Part shown: piece after piece, positions 36,010 to 44,452 of the stretch
Layout: every line of letters begins with the position of its first letter
Position numbering within the stretch: the first letter of the stretch is position 1
From: Bog-473 sp963783965
Lineage (GTDB): Bacteria; Actinomycetota; Acidimicrobiia; Acidimicrobiales; RAAP-2
Direction: 5' to 3'
NCBI GenBank assembly: GCA_963783965.1
Contig: CAWAPQ010000006.1
Span: 124,001 to 188,000, forward strand
Length of the DNA: 64,000 bases
Notes under the pieces: model-generated
Databases searched by the model: none
The model's input: the letters and a program-made list of their open reading frames with translations, nothing else
Told to the model about the DNA's origin: nothing
Translations under genes and position numbers: made by a program

Positions 36010-37269
36010 ATGAGCCGCACCGTCCTGCCGGTGGACGCGTTGGTCGTCGGCGCGGGTCCGGCCGGCCTGGCGGCGGCGACCGCGCTGAAGGCCGGCGGCG
36101 TCGGCCGCGTCGTGGTCGTGGACCGGGAGGACGAGCCCGGCGGGACGCCACGCCTGTGCGAGCACACCGGGTTCGGCCTGCGTGACCTGCGACGCGTCCT
36201 GAGCGGTCCGGCCTACGCCCGTCGCTGGGTGGAACGGGCCGTCGCCGGCGGGGTGGACATCCGCACCCGCTCCATGGTCACCGGATGGGCCGCGTCGGGC
36301 CGGCCCGAGGTGACGGGCCCGCACGGGTTGCTCGAAGTGGACGCGCGTGCGGTCGTGTTGGCCACCGGCGCGCGGGAGCGCCCGCGGGCCGCCCGCCTGG
36401 TCCCGGGCACGAGACCCTCGGGGATCTTCACAACCGGCCAGCTCCAGCAATGGGTGCACCGCCAGCGCCTGCCCCTCGGCGGGCGGGCGGTCGTCGTGGG
36501 TGCCGAGCACGTCTCCTACTCGGCCGTGCTGACCCTGCGCGAAGCGGGCGTTCGGCCTCTGGCCCTCGTCACCGACCTCCCGCGCACGCAGACGTTCGGG
36601 CTCTTCGACCTCTTCACGCGCGTCGGCCTGCACGTGCCCGTCTGGACCGGGACCTCGTTGACCGGCATCAGCGGACGCCCGGCCGTGGACGGTGTGCTCG
36701 TCCGGGGGCCCGACGGTGTCGAGCGCGCCGTGGCCGTCGAGGCCGTCGTCTTCAGTGGCGACTTCATCCCCGACAACGAGCTGGCTCGCCTGGCCGGTCT
36801 GTCCATCGATGCGGGCACCAGAGGTCCGGCGTGCGAGGCCGACGGCCGCACGACCGCCCCCGGCATCTTCGCGACCGGCAACCTCGTCCACCCGGCCGAG
36901 ACGGCGGACGTGGCGGCGCACCGCGCCCGCACCGTCGGCCGGGCGGTCGCGGCGTGGCTGCGTGACGGCGACGAGCACACGCCCGCACCTTCGACGGTCA
37001 GGGTGCGGGTGGCGGACCCCCTGCTCTGGGTGGTGCCGAACGTGATCGGACCGGGCCGGGACGGGGCCGGGTCGTTCCTGATCAGGTCGCGGGTCTTCCT
37101 CCATCGTCCCCGGCTACACGTGACCCAGGGGGGCCGGCTCCTGGGCTCGCACCGTCTGCGCCGCATGATCCCCAACCGCTCGCATGCCCTGCCCTCCGGC
37201 TGGCTCGGCCTCGTCGGGCCCGAGGGGGACGTGCACATCGCGGTGACACCGGACGAACCGGCGTCCTGA
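36010..37269 (+). CDS. NAD(P)/FAD-dependent oxidoreductase (partner of GlpA-like protein)
   Basis: A 419-residue protein starting four bases after the previous stop. FAD site VVGAGPAGLAAATALKAGG near 15-33; VLATGAREPR-type segment LATGARERPRA near 117; a degenerate second nucleotide fold AVVVGAEHVSYSAVL near 162; FATGNLVHPAETAD near 290. This matches small flavoprotein subunits of multi-subunit dehydrogenases (HcnB, sarcosine oxidase alpha core, LhgO partners). The last 90 residues (VVPNVIGPGRDG onward) are an added beta-rich domain I do not recognise, perhaps standing in for the DUF1667 protein that often accompanies such trios. Confidence 0.78.
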   Translation: MSRTVLPVDALVVGAGPAGLAAATALKAGGVGRVVVVDREDEPGGTPRLCEHTGFGLRDLRRVLSGPAYARRWVERAVAGGVDIRTRSMVTGWAASGRPEVTGPHGLLEVDARAVVLATGARERPRAARLVPGTRPSGIFTTGQLQQWVHRQRLPLGGRAVVVGAEHVSYSAVLTLREAGVRPLALVTDLPRTQTFGLFDLFTRVGLHVPVWTGTSLTGISGRPAVDGVLVRGPDGVERAVAVEAVVFSGDFIPDNELARLAGLSIDAGTRGPACEADGRTTAPGIFATGNLVHPAETADVAAHRARTVGRAVAAWLRDGDEHTPAPSTVRVRVADPLLWVVPNVIGPGRDGAGSFLIRSRVFLHRPRLHVTQGGRLLGSHRLRRMIPNRSHALPSGWLGLVGPEGDVHIAVTPDEPAS

Positions 37270-37291
37270 ACGGGGACTCCCGTACGCGACG

Positions 37292-37315
37292 AGCGGCACC
37301 CCGCAGGGTGCCGCT
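37292..37315. terminator. hairpin terminator between convergent genes
   Basis: AGCGGCACCC-CGCA-GGGTGCCGCT is a perfect ten-base stem with a four-base loop, between the end of the flavoprotein operon and the convergent SHOCT gene. It lacks a long T-run, as is common in GC-rich actinobacteria, and could serve both directions. Confidence 0.65.
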
Positions 37316-37362
37316 TCGCTCGCCGATCCGCCGGTCCGGACCGGCATGCGTCGACCGCAGAC

Positions 37363-37662
37363 TCAGGACATCTCCGCCAGGATCTTCGCCTTCTGGTCGT
37401 TGAACTCGGCCTCGGTGAGGATGCCCTGGTCCTTGAGGTTGGCCAGCTCCTTCAGCTTGTTGATCAGGTCGTCGGAGTCCGGCGCCGCGGCCACGGGCTC
37501 CGCCGCCGGGGCGGGTGCGGCCTGCTGGGCGGCAGCCTCCTGGTTGGCGTACTTCTGCTGCTGGTGACGGTTCACCCCGCCGGCCACCACGGTGGCCGTG
37601 CCGGCGATCACGGCAGTTCTCCCTACCGTCCGCATTACCGGACGACGTCGCATCATTGGCAT
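37363..37662 (-). CDS. SHOCT-domain protein
   Basis: A 99-residue protein with AAGGAG seven bases before the ATG. Residues about 15-30 are a weak hydrophobic segment (TAVIAGTATVVAGGV), then an Ala/Gln/Pro linker, and at 68-98 a SHOCT domain (INKLKELANLKDQGILTEAE). SHOCT is a short oligomerisation module of many membrane proteins. First of several small genes of this type in the region. Confidence 0.85.
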   Translation of the reverse strand: MPMMRRRPVMRTVGRTAVIAGTATVVAGGVNRHQQQKYANQEAAAQQAAPAPAAEPVAAAPDSDDLINKLKELANLKDQGILTEAEFNDQKAKILAEMS

Positions 37663-37696
37663 GGTCGTGCTCCTTCTCTCCTCGGTTTCGTGTCGC

Positions 37697-38125
37697 TCAG
37701 CTCTTCAGTGCCTGGGCCAGGTCCTCGAACGCCGCCTCAATGAGGTCATTGGGGATGCGGGCGCTGTCGATGAGCACCCCGCCCGAGCCGCGGATGGCCT
37801 CGACGAGCGGCACGGCCCAGAGGTCCTCCCAGAGGATCACCAGCGCGGCGTTCCCTTCCGGCAGGTTGGCTGCCACGTGGTCGAGGTCCTCGGAGTTGAC
37901 GAGGCCGCCGACCTCACCATCAATGTCGTTGAAGGCCGCCAACTCGTCCATCTGGTCGAACTCGAGGCTGATGGTGTCGCCCTGTTCGTCCTTGGCCACG
38001 AAGACCAGGTCGAGAATCCTCACGGTGCCGTTGGCCACCAGCTTGGCGACCTCCGGGGCGATATTGCCGTTGAATTGGTTGCCCGGGAATGCGATCACCG
38101 TGTAGCTGACTGGTCCGATGGTCAT
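37697..38125 (-). CDS. DUF6325-family protein
   Basis: A 142-residue protein with AGGAG six bases before the ATG. It begins GPVSYTVIAFPGNQFNG and has RILDLVFVAKDEQGD, EDLWAVPLVEAIRGSGG and ends in an amphipathic helix, the pattern of DUF6325/DUF1269-like proteins found in actinobacterial stress loci. A ferredoxin-like alpha/beta fold is likely. Function unknown. Lies 34 bases upstream of the SHOCT gene on the same strand. Confidence 0.75.
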   Translation of the reverse strand: MTIGPVSYTVIAFPGNQFNGNIAPEVAKLVANGTVRILDLVFVAKDEQGDTISLEFDQMDELAAFNDIDGEVGGLVNSEDLDHVAANLPEGNAALVILWEDLWAVPLVEAIRGSGGVLIDSARIPNDLIEAAFEDLAQALKS

Positions 38126-38196
38126 CGTGTCTCCTGTTCTCCTCTGCTGCTCTTCGGTCGAACTGTATGCGTGTTGCGTTGGTGCCGCAGCCGCGC

Positions 38197-38598
38197 TCAG
38201 CTGGCCAGGATCTTGGCCTTCTGGGCCTCGAACTCGGCATCGGTCAGCACGCCCTGCGACTTGAGGTCGGCCAGCTTGTGGAGCTGGTCGGCGCTGGTCT
38301 CACCGGACGTGCCCGCCGTCTCCTGGACGTACTGATCGAAGGCCTTCTTCTGCAAGGCCGCCTGCTGCGCCGCCCGCTCGTGCATCTTGCCGCCCCGGGC
38401 GATCAGGTACACCAGGACTCCGAGGTAGGGCATGACGATGATGAAGATCACCCACAGGCCCTTGGCCCAGCCACCCATGTCGTGGCTGCGGAAGATGTCG
38501 ATGAACACCATGAACAGCAGCCAGATCCAGATGATGAAGAGGAAGAAGTACAGCGTCGTCAAGAAGATGTCGAGGATCGGATAGTTCGTCGCAAGCAT
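38197..38598 (-). CDS. PLDc_N-SHOCT membrane protein (paralogue A)
   Basis: A 133-residue protein. AAGGAG lies six bases before the ATG. Two helices at about 8-33 and 48-68 form the phospholipase-D-nuclease amino-terminal (PLDc_N) module, with FRSHDMGGWAKGLWVIF between them; there is no nuclease domain. A SHOCT domain closes the protein (LHKLADLKSQGVLTDAEFEA). Nearly the same protein is encoded at 47274-47678, and a shorter PLDc_N-only one at 43093-43323. Confidence 0.88.
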   Translation of the reverse strand: MLATNYPILDIFLTTLYFFLFIIWIWLLFMVFIDIFRSHDMGGWAKGLWVIFIIVMPYLGVLVYLIARGGKMHERAAQQAALQKKAFDQYVQETAGTSGETSADQLHKLADLKSQGVLTDAEFEAQKAKILAS

Positions 38599-38772
38599 GG
38601 TGACTCCTTAATTCAGGGTGGGGTGCATGCGGATCGTCCTTTGAGCACCACAGGGCCGCCCGGTCCGCTTCGTAGGGCTGGTAAGTGTCGCACATCCACG
38701 CAACCGGGGTGAAGCTGACGCCGCTCCCCAGTCTCCTCCCAGCCGCGGCCGTGACGACTCCACGTGCGCCTC

Positions 38773-40233
38773 CTAGAGCCCCTCTTCGGCGTGCAAGCGG
38801 CCGCTCTTGCAGGCCGCGGCGAACGCCTCGTAGTCCCGCTCGTTCTGGTCGGCATAGGACTCGGCGAACTTGGCCAGCGCCTTCTCGAATGTGGTGCTGT
38901 TGCCGAGGTAGGCGGCCATGGCGAAACGGTCGCCGGAGCGGGCGTGGGCGCGGGCCAGGGTGAGGGCGCACAATTTCCCGTACTCCACCAGTCCCTCGGG
39001 AACCATGTTGTCGGTGTCGATGGAGCCCTTCCAGTCCTGCAGTTGGCGCACGTAGTAGTCGTGCGGCCTGGTGTCGATGCCGTCGGCCCGCTGCCAGCCG
39101 AGGAAGATGTCACTGCTGGCCTGCATGAGCCGTTGCCCCGCCACCACTCTGGCGCCGTGGTTGCCGTAGACGCTCTTCTTGGTGAAGCGCTCCAGCACCG
39201 ACGCCTCGGCCTCCTTGGCCTGCAGGAACAGGACGTCCTCGGGGCTGGCGCCGTGCAGCAGGATCACCCAGACCCGGGTCCCCACGCTCCCCACCCCGAC
39301 GACCTTGCGGGCCATTTGGCTGAAGTTGTACTCCTCCAAAAGGTGCCGGCGATCGGTCGACAAGCTCTGGCGGTACCGGCGCAGCATCTCGCGGAAGGTC
39401 TTCTCGAACTGCTCGTACTGCATGTCCGGCAACAGATCTTCCACCGGGACGAGGAGGGGAGGATCGTTGATGATGCGGCGCACTCCGCCGACGACCTCGG
39501 TCAACTTGTCGAGCGCCTTCATGCTGTCCTTCGTCCGCGCCTTCTCCACCGCCTTGGTCGCCGTCGCCACCATGTGGGCCTGCGTCTTCGAGCCCGAGGT
39601 CGCCGCCTGGCTCTCCAGCGCGGAGAGCACCTCCGCCACGTCCACGTGGGAGTACCAGACCTCCAGGTTCGACATCGTCGCCATCTGCCGCATCGACTCC
39701 CGGTAGGACCGGCCCAACTGCACAATCGCATCGGTTCGCGTCGCCTTGGGGTGTCCCCTGCTGCGGCCGGCGACCACGATGCTCGCCGCCAGCCGCTTGA
39801 TGTCCCACTCCCACGGCCCCGGGTGCGTCTCGTCGAAGTCGTTGCAGTCGAAGACGAGCTGGCGCTCCGGCGATCCGAAGACGCCGAAGTTCGAGAGATG
39901 CGCGTCCCCGCAGATCTGGGCCGTCAGACCCGACGACGGTGAGGTCGAGAGGTCCGACGCCATGATCAGGGCGGCCCCGCGGAAGAAGGTGAACGGGGAG
40001 ACCAGCATGCGGCCGTAGCGGATGGGCACCAGTTCGGGCACCCTCGTCGTCGCCTGCTCCTCCAGCAGCGACACCGGATCGGGTCGGTCCGGCGCCGGTT
40101 CGAACGTGGCGTGGCTGCCCCGGGGCACCTTCACCCGGGCCTCTTTGCCGATCACCCGGCACTGCTCGACACTCTTGTGGCGCACGATCGAAACGGGGGG
40201 CTCGGCCAGCCGGATCCCTTTGTCGTCAGCCAT
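38773..40233 (-). CDS. DUF2252 protein
   Basis: A 486-residue protein; GGGGAGGTGG precedes ATG 40233. DUF2252 hallmarks are VPIRYGRMLVSPFTFFRGAA, the sequence ICGDAHLSNFG, and CNDFDETHPGPWEWDIKRL. GDAHxxNFG and NDFDE recall the catalytic loop and metal Asp of aminoglycoside-phosphotransferase/kinase folds, so a kinase-like activity is possible, but none has been assigned to this family as far as I know. Divergent from the membrane protein at 40492. Confidence 0.85.
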   Translation of the reverse strand: MADDKGIRLAEPPVSIVRHKSVEQCRVIGKEARVKVPRGSHATFEPAPDRPDPVSLLEEQATTRVPELVPIRYGRMLVSPFTFFRGAALIMASDLSTSPSSGLTAQICGDAHLSNFGVFGSPERQLVFDCNDFDETHPGPWEWDIKRLAASIVVAGRSRGHPKATRTDAIVQLGRSYRESMRQMATMSNLEVWYSHVDVAEVLSALESQAATSGSKTQAHMVATATKAVEKARTKDSMKALDKLTEVVGGVRRIINDPPLLVPVEDLLPDMQYEQFEKTFREMLRRYRQSLSTDRRHLLEEYNFSQMARKVVGVGSVGTRVWVILLHGASPEDVLFLQAKEAEASVLERFTKKSVYGNHGARVVAGQRLMQASSDIFLGWQRADGIDTRPHDYYVRQLQDWKGSIDTDNMVPEGLVEYGKLCALTLARAHARSGDRFAMAAYLGNSTTFEKALAKFAESYADQNERDYEAFAAACKSGRLHAEEGL

Positions 40234-40347
40234 GTCAGCCACCTCCCCGGACACGTCGCCGCGTCATCGCTCCGGGCCTGAGGCTACGACCCCCGCGCCC
40301 CTGACGCGCCACGGGCCGGGCGAACCGGCCGGCCACGGGTCACGTCC

Positions 40348-40362
40348 GGGACCCGCGACCCG
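40348..40362. promoter_or_regulatory. possible DevR/DosR-type box
   Basis: GGGACCCGCGACCCG fits the GGGACTTNNGNCCCT pattern at most positions (final T is G). It lies between the divergent DUF2252 and membrane-protein genes. In DNA this rich in GC a chance match is quite possible. Confidence 0.25.
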
Positions 40363-40491
40363 GTCCGGATAGCCTTTGACTCTTCCCCGCCCCCGGACCC
40401 GGCGTCACAATGACGAGGTCGGATGCGGCGTCGCCGGCCGTGGCCGCGGAACGACGACAACGGCGCGGTGGACCGGAATGAGGGGCGGCCA

Positions 40492-41433
40492 GTGACGGTG
40501 GACCACGACGATCGGAGCGCAACGGAGGGCTCCGGGTCGCCCACTTCTCCCGACCCCGGCCCCTCCCTCAGCCGGCGGGCGCGCGTCGGGGCGCTCGTGA
40601 AGCGGCTCGTCGACGCCATCCGCCGCGGCGACGACAAGGCGGTGGAGCAGGCCGTGCTCCAGCTCAGCCAGCGCAAGCGTTGGCTCGCCCCATTGGCCCT
40701 GATCGTGGGCGCCTTCCTCATGCTGTTCCAGGGCGTGAAGCTCCTCTACACCAACTGGCGTCTGGCCGTGGTCCAGATCATCCCCGCCATGTGGATCTGG
40801 ATCGCCATGTTGGACATCAAGCTCCACGTGCTGCACGGCAAGCAGTTCCACGTCATCCGCGGGCCGCTCCTGATCCCCTGCATCCTCGCGGTGACCGCGC
40901 TCACCGCGGCCAGCTTCTACCTCAACGGCGTCTTCGCCTTCGCCATCTCGGCGCCGGGCCAGCCCAAGATCCGCCCCTCCTTCAGCTTGGCCAATCAGCA
41001 CATCAGGAGCATCCTGGCGTGGGGCGGCAGCATCGGCCTGGCCCTGTCGTTCTCCGCCCTGATCACGACCCGCTGGGGGCATTGGCCCTTCGTCATCAGC
41101 CAGAGCATCGTCGTCGGCATCATGATGCTCTGCTACATCGCCGTGCCCGCCCGCATCGTCGGCGTGGAGAAGAAGGCCGCGTCGCGCCGGGACGCGCTGG
41201 CGGCCTCGGCGGTCGGCGGTGCGGTCGGCGCCGTCGTGTGCTCCCCGCCCTACATGCTCGGTCGCCTGGGGATCTTGATGCTGGGGTGGCCCTACGTCTT
41301 CTGGCTGGGCGTGATCCTCATCATCGTCGGGGCCACCCTGCAGACGGGCGCCACCAGCGCCGTCAAGGCGGTCAAGTTCTCCGCCAAGCTCGTGGGCCAC
41401 CCGGGCGAGGCCGGCGAGCCCGTGCCAGGCTGA
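40492..41433 (+). CDS. polytopic membrane protein of unknown function
   Basis: A 313-residue protein from GTG 40492 (AGGGG about seven bases upstream). A charged amino-terminal 60 residues (including GDDKAVEQAVLQLSQRKRW) precedes seven or eight membrane helices. No transporter signature was recognised. One loop holds an HVLHGKQFHVIRGP segment with three His, and the loop after helix four has HIRSILAWGG. It is followed after seven bases by the MBL-fold gene, so the two are probably co-expressed. Confidence 0.7.
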   Translation: MTVDHDDRSATEGSGSPTSPDPGPSLSRRARVGALVKRLVDAIRRGDDKAVEQAVLQLSQRKRWLAPLALIVGAFLMLFQGVKLLYTNWRLAVVQIIPAMWIWIAMLDIKLHVLHGKQFHVIRGPLLIPCILAVTALTAASFYLNGVFAFAISAPGQPKIRPSFSLANQHIRSILAWGGSIGLALSFSALITTRWGHWPFVISQSIVVGIMMLCYIAVPARIVGVEKKAASRRDALAASAVGGAVGAVVCSPPYMLGRLGILMLGWPYVFWLGVILIIVGATLQTGATSAVKAVKFSAKLVGHPGEAGEPVPG

Positions 41434-41440
41434 GCGCACC

Positions 41441-42328
41441 ATGCCGCCCACGACGCTGGAATGGTTCGGGACCGCGACCTTCCGGGTGCGCCATGCCGGT
41501 CTGGACCTCTTCTTCGACGCCTACCTCGACCGCCTGCCCGGCCTCGAGCCGGTCGGGCTCAGCACCGCCGAGGTGGACAGGGCCGACTTCGTCTTCGTGA
41601 GCCACGCCCACTTCGACCATCTCTATGGCGCCGATGCCATCGCGCTGCGCACGGGGGCGACCGTTGTGGCCTCGCCCGAGTCGGCCCGTTGCCTACGCGC
41701 CAGCGGTGTGCCCGAGGAGCAGCTGCTGATCGTGACGGGGGGTGAGACGGTGCAGTGCGGGCCGACGACGAGGGTGCGCGTGCTCCCGGCGCTGCACTCG
41801 TGCCTGTTCGCCCACAGCGACGCCGACACCGGGGTCGCCTGCCTCGGCGACCTCGACATCAGCGCCCAGGACCGCGCCGCCACCGTGCGCACGTTGTTCG
41901 GCGCCATGGATGCCGCCCCGGCGCCGGCCGGGCCGGCCCTCGTCGCCATGAACGAGGTCTGCTCGCGCCACGACGGGGGGCAGCTGGCCTACCTCCTCCT
42001 GACGGCGGACGGGTCGGTGCTGGTGAGCGGCAGCGCGGGGTACTGGCGGGGGATCTTCGACGGCTTGCGCCCCGACCTCGCGCTGCTCTCCCTCGGTGGT
42101 CGGCCCAACGTGGACGGCGAGCCGTTCCAGGGCTCCTCCGTCGACTTCATGCTCGAGCAGGTGCAGCGCCTCGGTCCCGGACGGGTCGCCTTCTGCCACC
42201 ACGACCCGCTCTTCCCCGGGTTCCCCGGCGTCGACATCGGGCCGGCGGCGGCCGCCCTGCAGGTGCCGGGCGCCCCGGTGGGCTACCTCGAGCTGGAGTA
42301 CGCCACGCCTTTCCCCATTCTGGGTTGA
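41441..42328 (+). CDS. MBL-fold metallo-hydrolase
   Basis: A 295-residue metallo-beta-lactamase-fold protein of the UlaG-like group: LEWFGTATFRVRHAG at the start, the metal motif VSHAHFDHLYGAD near residue 50, LPALHSCLFAH, CLGDLDIS with the bridging Asp, and a late His in FCHHDPLFPG. Substrate unknown. It converges on the DUF302 gene 21 bases away, without a clear terminator. Confidence 0.82.
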   Translation: MPPTTLEWFGTATFRVRHAGLDLFFDAYLDRLPGLEPVGLSTAEVDRADFVFVSHAHFDHLYGADAIALRTGATVVASPESARCLRASGVPEEQLLIVTGGETVQCGPTTRVRVLPALHSCLFAHSDADTGVACLGDLDISAQDRAATVRTLFGAMDAAPAPAGPALVAMNEVCSRHDGGQLAYLLLTADGSVLVSGSAGYWRGIFDGLRPDLALLSLGGRPNVDGEPFQGSSVDFMLEQVQRLGPGRVAFCHHDPLFPGFPGVDIGPAAAALQVPGAPVGYLELEYATPFPILG

Positions 42329-42349
42329 TCTTCCGGGTCGACCAGGAGA

Positions 42350-42757
42350 TCAGGCTGCCACCAGCGCGTCGGTGAGCCCGTTGACGACCTCGAGGGCGGC
42401 GGCGGATTCGGGGCCGAGATCGTACCGCTCGGCCAGAGCGGCCGGCTCGGTGTAGCTGACGCAGGTCCCCTGGTCGGGCTCGGCCCACACCAGCACCTTC
42501 AGCGGGAGATCCAGGGCGGCCAGGGGTGCGGCCACCATGACCCCGGTCCCCGCCGCGGGGTTCCCGAAAATGATCAGCGTGGTCTCCCGGAGCTCGAGCC
42601 CGACGGCCCGGGCCTCCGCCCGCTGGTCGATCACGGCGAAGACCTTGACCCCCTTCGATCCCAGAATCTCCAGCAGCCGGGCCACCGTGTCGCCGACCGA
42701 GCGGGGGCTGGCCTTGGTCACGACCCCAGCCTCGGACGCTCTACCGGTGGCGGTCAT
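42350..42757 (-). CDS. DUF302 protein
   Basis: A 135-residue protein with the DUF302 pattern: SVGDTVARLLEILGSKGVKVFAVIDQ, then LRETTLIIFGNPAAGTGVM and LPLKVLVWAEPDQGTCVSY. The fold is small alpha/beta; members often accompany redox or stress genes. ATG 42757 lies five bases after the stop of the small gene upstream and lacks its own good ribosome-binding site, so translational coupling is likely. Confidence 0.88.
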   Translation of the reverse strand: MTATGRASEAGVVTKASPRSVGDTVARLLEILGSKGVKVFAVIDQRAEARAVGLELRETTLIIFGNPAAGTGVMVAAPLAALDLPLKVLVWAEPDQGTCVSYTEPAALAERYDLGPESAAALEVVNGLTDALVAA

Positions 42758-42762
42758 CGGCG

Positions 42763-42951
42763 CTAGGAGGCGACGGCCCGCACCCGTCGGGCCGTGTGGT
42801 TGTGCCGGATCCGCTCGGCCGTCTCCCGGTCCCGCAGTGGCATCCCGATCCCGATCGCGACCGTCGAGGCCCTGTCGTTCCGACACTGGGCGCACTCGAC
42901 GACCCACCTGCGGTCGGTCCGCTGGGCGATCTTGGGATGATGGTTTTGCAT
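42763..42951 (-). CDS. small CxxC protein
   Basis: A 62-residue basic protein; AGGAG is six bases before ATG 42951. The core WVVECAQCRNDRAS has a CxxC pair and is followed by GIGMPLRDRETAERIRHNHT, a pattern seen in small conserved actinobacterial proteins. A single CxxC might bind metal with the His residues. A 13-base palindrome (GAGGGAAACCCTC, 43007-43019) lies 56 bases upstream. Operon with DUF302. Confidence 0.65.
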   Translation of the reverse strand: MQNHHPKIAQRTDRRWVVECAQCRNDRASTVAIGIGMPLRDRETAERIRHNHTARRVRAVAS

Positions 42952-43092
42952 TGCCGGCTCCTGGACGTTCCCTTTGAAGAGCAGCACGATATCCAGCGCG
43001 GCCGCCGAGGGAAACCCTCACGTGCGGGCCCTGCTTCACCCCGGCGCCGGCCTTCGCACGCTTCCTGGGCCGGGGAACCAGACCGGGTACTT

Positions 43093-43323
43093 CTAGGTGG
43101 CTAGCTGCGCTTCCGCGGGCCGGGCGATGATGTAGATGAGGGCGCCGAAGAACGGCAGGATCAGAATGACCACCGTCCAGCCCGCCTTGGCCAGCCCGTG
43201 GTGATCACGGCGGCGGAAGTTGTCGATGAAGCACCAGATGATGAAGAACACCAGCAGGAAGATCCCGGCGAACATCAGGAAGGTCCAGAACAGGCTGAGC
43301 AGCGGCCACGTGTATGCGAGCAT
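43093..43323 (-). CDS. PLDc_N-domain membrane protein
   Basis: A 76-residue two-helix protein; GGAGG precedes ATG 43323. The helices (LLSLFWTFLMFAGIFLLVFF; AGWTVVILILPFFGALIYII) flank the basic loop FRRRDHHGLAK, the same plan as the PLDc_N-SHOCT paralogues at 38197 and 47274 but without the SHOCT tail. Probably an accessory membrane protein of the stress group. Confidence 0.82.
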   Translation of the reverse strand: MLAYTWPLLSLFWTFLMFAGIFLLVFFIIWCFIDNFRRRDHHGLAKAGWTVVILILPFFGALIYIIARPAEAQLAT

Positions 43324-43388
43324 CGTGCGCACCTCCAGCGCCCGAAGCTAACGGTCGCCCGGCCGGCACCGGTGGATGCAGGGTGGGC

Positions 43389-44045
43389 TCAGTCGCCTTG
43401 CGCCAAGCCGTAGATGCTCTTGGCCATGAGGTAGACGCCCAATCCGAGAGACAGGAACACAATGACCTGGTCGCGGTGCGACGTGATCCAGTTGAGGAGC
43501 GAGGCCAGGGTGCTCTTGACCGTGGCCGGGCGCAGCGCCGCGTAGATCTCCATGACCAGGTAGCTCGCCGAGCAGAGCAGGCAGAAGGCGAAGAGGGCGA
43601 TCCACTCCGCCGTGCTCGAGATCTTGGCTTGTGTGATGGTGGCGACGCCGGCCGTCACCAGGACCCAGGGCTGCAGCAGGAAGGCGAGCCCGGCCGCCGT
43701 CAACGGGTTGATGCGGTCGATGCCCGCCATCCAGCGCGGCTGGCCCTTCGGCTTGGACGTCTGCCACGAGCCCCAGCGCCGGTAGGCGATCCACACCAGC
43801 ACCCCGCCGATGGCCAGCTTGACTGCCAGGGCCGCCGTCGAGGGGTTGCTCTTGGGGATGAGTGGCTCCCCGCCGGTGACGAGCACGGTCAGCGCCACAA
43901 TCCCCACCAGCGTGAAGAGCCAGCCGAGCACGTAGCCCAGCCCGTTCATCAGGCCACGCTCGGTGGCCAGCACCAGGATCATCCCGGTGAGCGGGATCGG
44001 CTCGACGGTGACCACCAGTCCGATCAAGAAGAGATCAAGCAGCAC
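43389..44045 (-). CDS. GAP/SfLAP-family membrane protein
   Basis: A 218-residue protein with six membrane helices and the LysE-like plan of the actinobacterial GAP family (PF11139): IGLVVTVEPIPLTGMILVLATERG at the start, GWLFTLVGIVALTVL, and NPLTAAGLAFLLQPWVLVTAG. In mycobacteria a relative (Gap) is linked to glycopeptidolipid export; here the substrate is unknown. GTG start. A leader or empty region of about 410 bases separates it from the fucosidase upstream. Confidence 0.75.
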   Translation of the reverse strand: MLLDLFLIGLVVTVEPIPLTGMILVLATERGLMNGLGYVLGWLFTLVGIVALTVLVTGGEPLIPKSNPSTAALAVKLAIGGVLVWIAYRRWGSWQTSKPKGQPRWMAGIDRINPLTAAGLAFLLQPWVLVTAGVATITQAKISSTAEWIALFAFCLLCSASYLVMEIYAALRPATVKSTLASLLNWITSHRDQVIVFLSLGLGVYLMAKSIYGLAQGD

Positions 44046-44136
44046 GGCGCACCCCCGTCGACCAGGTGGCGCAGAAACTACACGGCCGAAACCGCCGCCA
44101 GCGGGATTCAGGCACCGCCAAGAGGACGGGCCATCA

Positions 44137-44170
44137 ACGCGTGGTGGCTCTCCCTCGGACCACCACGCGT
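44137..44170. repeat. 11-base inverted repeat
   Basis: ACGCGTGGTGG (44137-44147) and CCACCACGCGT (44160-44170) are perfect complements around a 12-base loop. Terminator-like stem without a T-run, about 90-125 bases upstream of the GAP-family start. Confidence 0.8.
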
Positions 44171-44413
44171 CGACGCTCGTCGCGGGACGCGACAGACGCC
44201 CTACCGCGTGACATCACAGTTTGCCGCGCCGTATCACCCGACGTGGCGCGCACGGTTGGTGGACGAGGAGCCGCCGGGGGCTCGGGACCCCGTTCCGTCA
44301 ATGAAACGACTCTTCCCGATGAGGGATCGTGCCGGATCTGTTGAAGGCGAACTGCAGCGCCGGCGACCCTCGTCCATCACTCTGGATGATGCCGGGCGGG
44401 GTGGGCGGCGACT

Positions 44414-44452
44414 AGGGCCAATAGTCCCGTCGGCCCTGCACCGAAAGTCCCT
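44414..44452 (-). promoter_or_regulatory. paired DevR/DosR-like boxes
   Basis: Minus strand: GGGACTATTGGCCCT (44428-44414) matches the GGGACTTNNGNCCCT box of mycobacterial DosR at nearly every position, and AGGGACTTTCGGTGCA (44452-44437) matches its left half. The centres are about 24 bases apart, and paired boxes are usual in DosR promoters. No gene starts within 350 bases downstream. Confidence 0.5.

Noticed and set aside
38640..38675. DosR-like box GGACC...GGCCCT upstream of PLDc_N-SHOCT paralogue A
   Set aside because: Half-site spacing is one base too long for the consensus.
44228..44374. 49-codon minus-strand frame in the gene-free region
   Set aside because: No ribosome-binding site and no recognisable sequence; not enough to call a gene.
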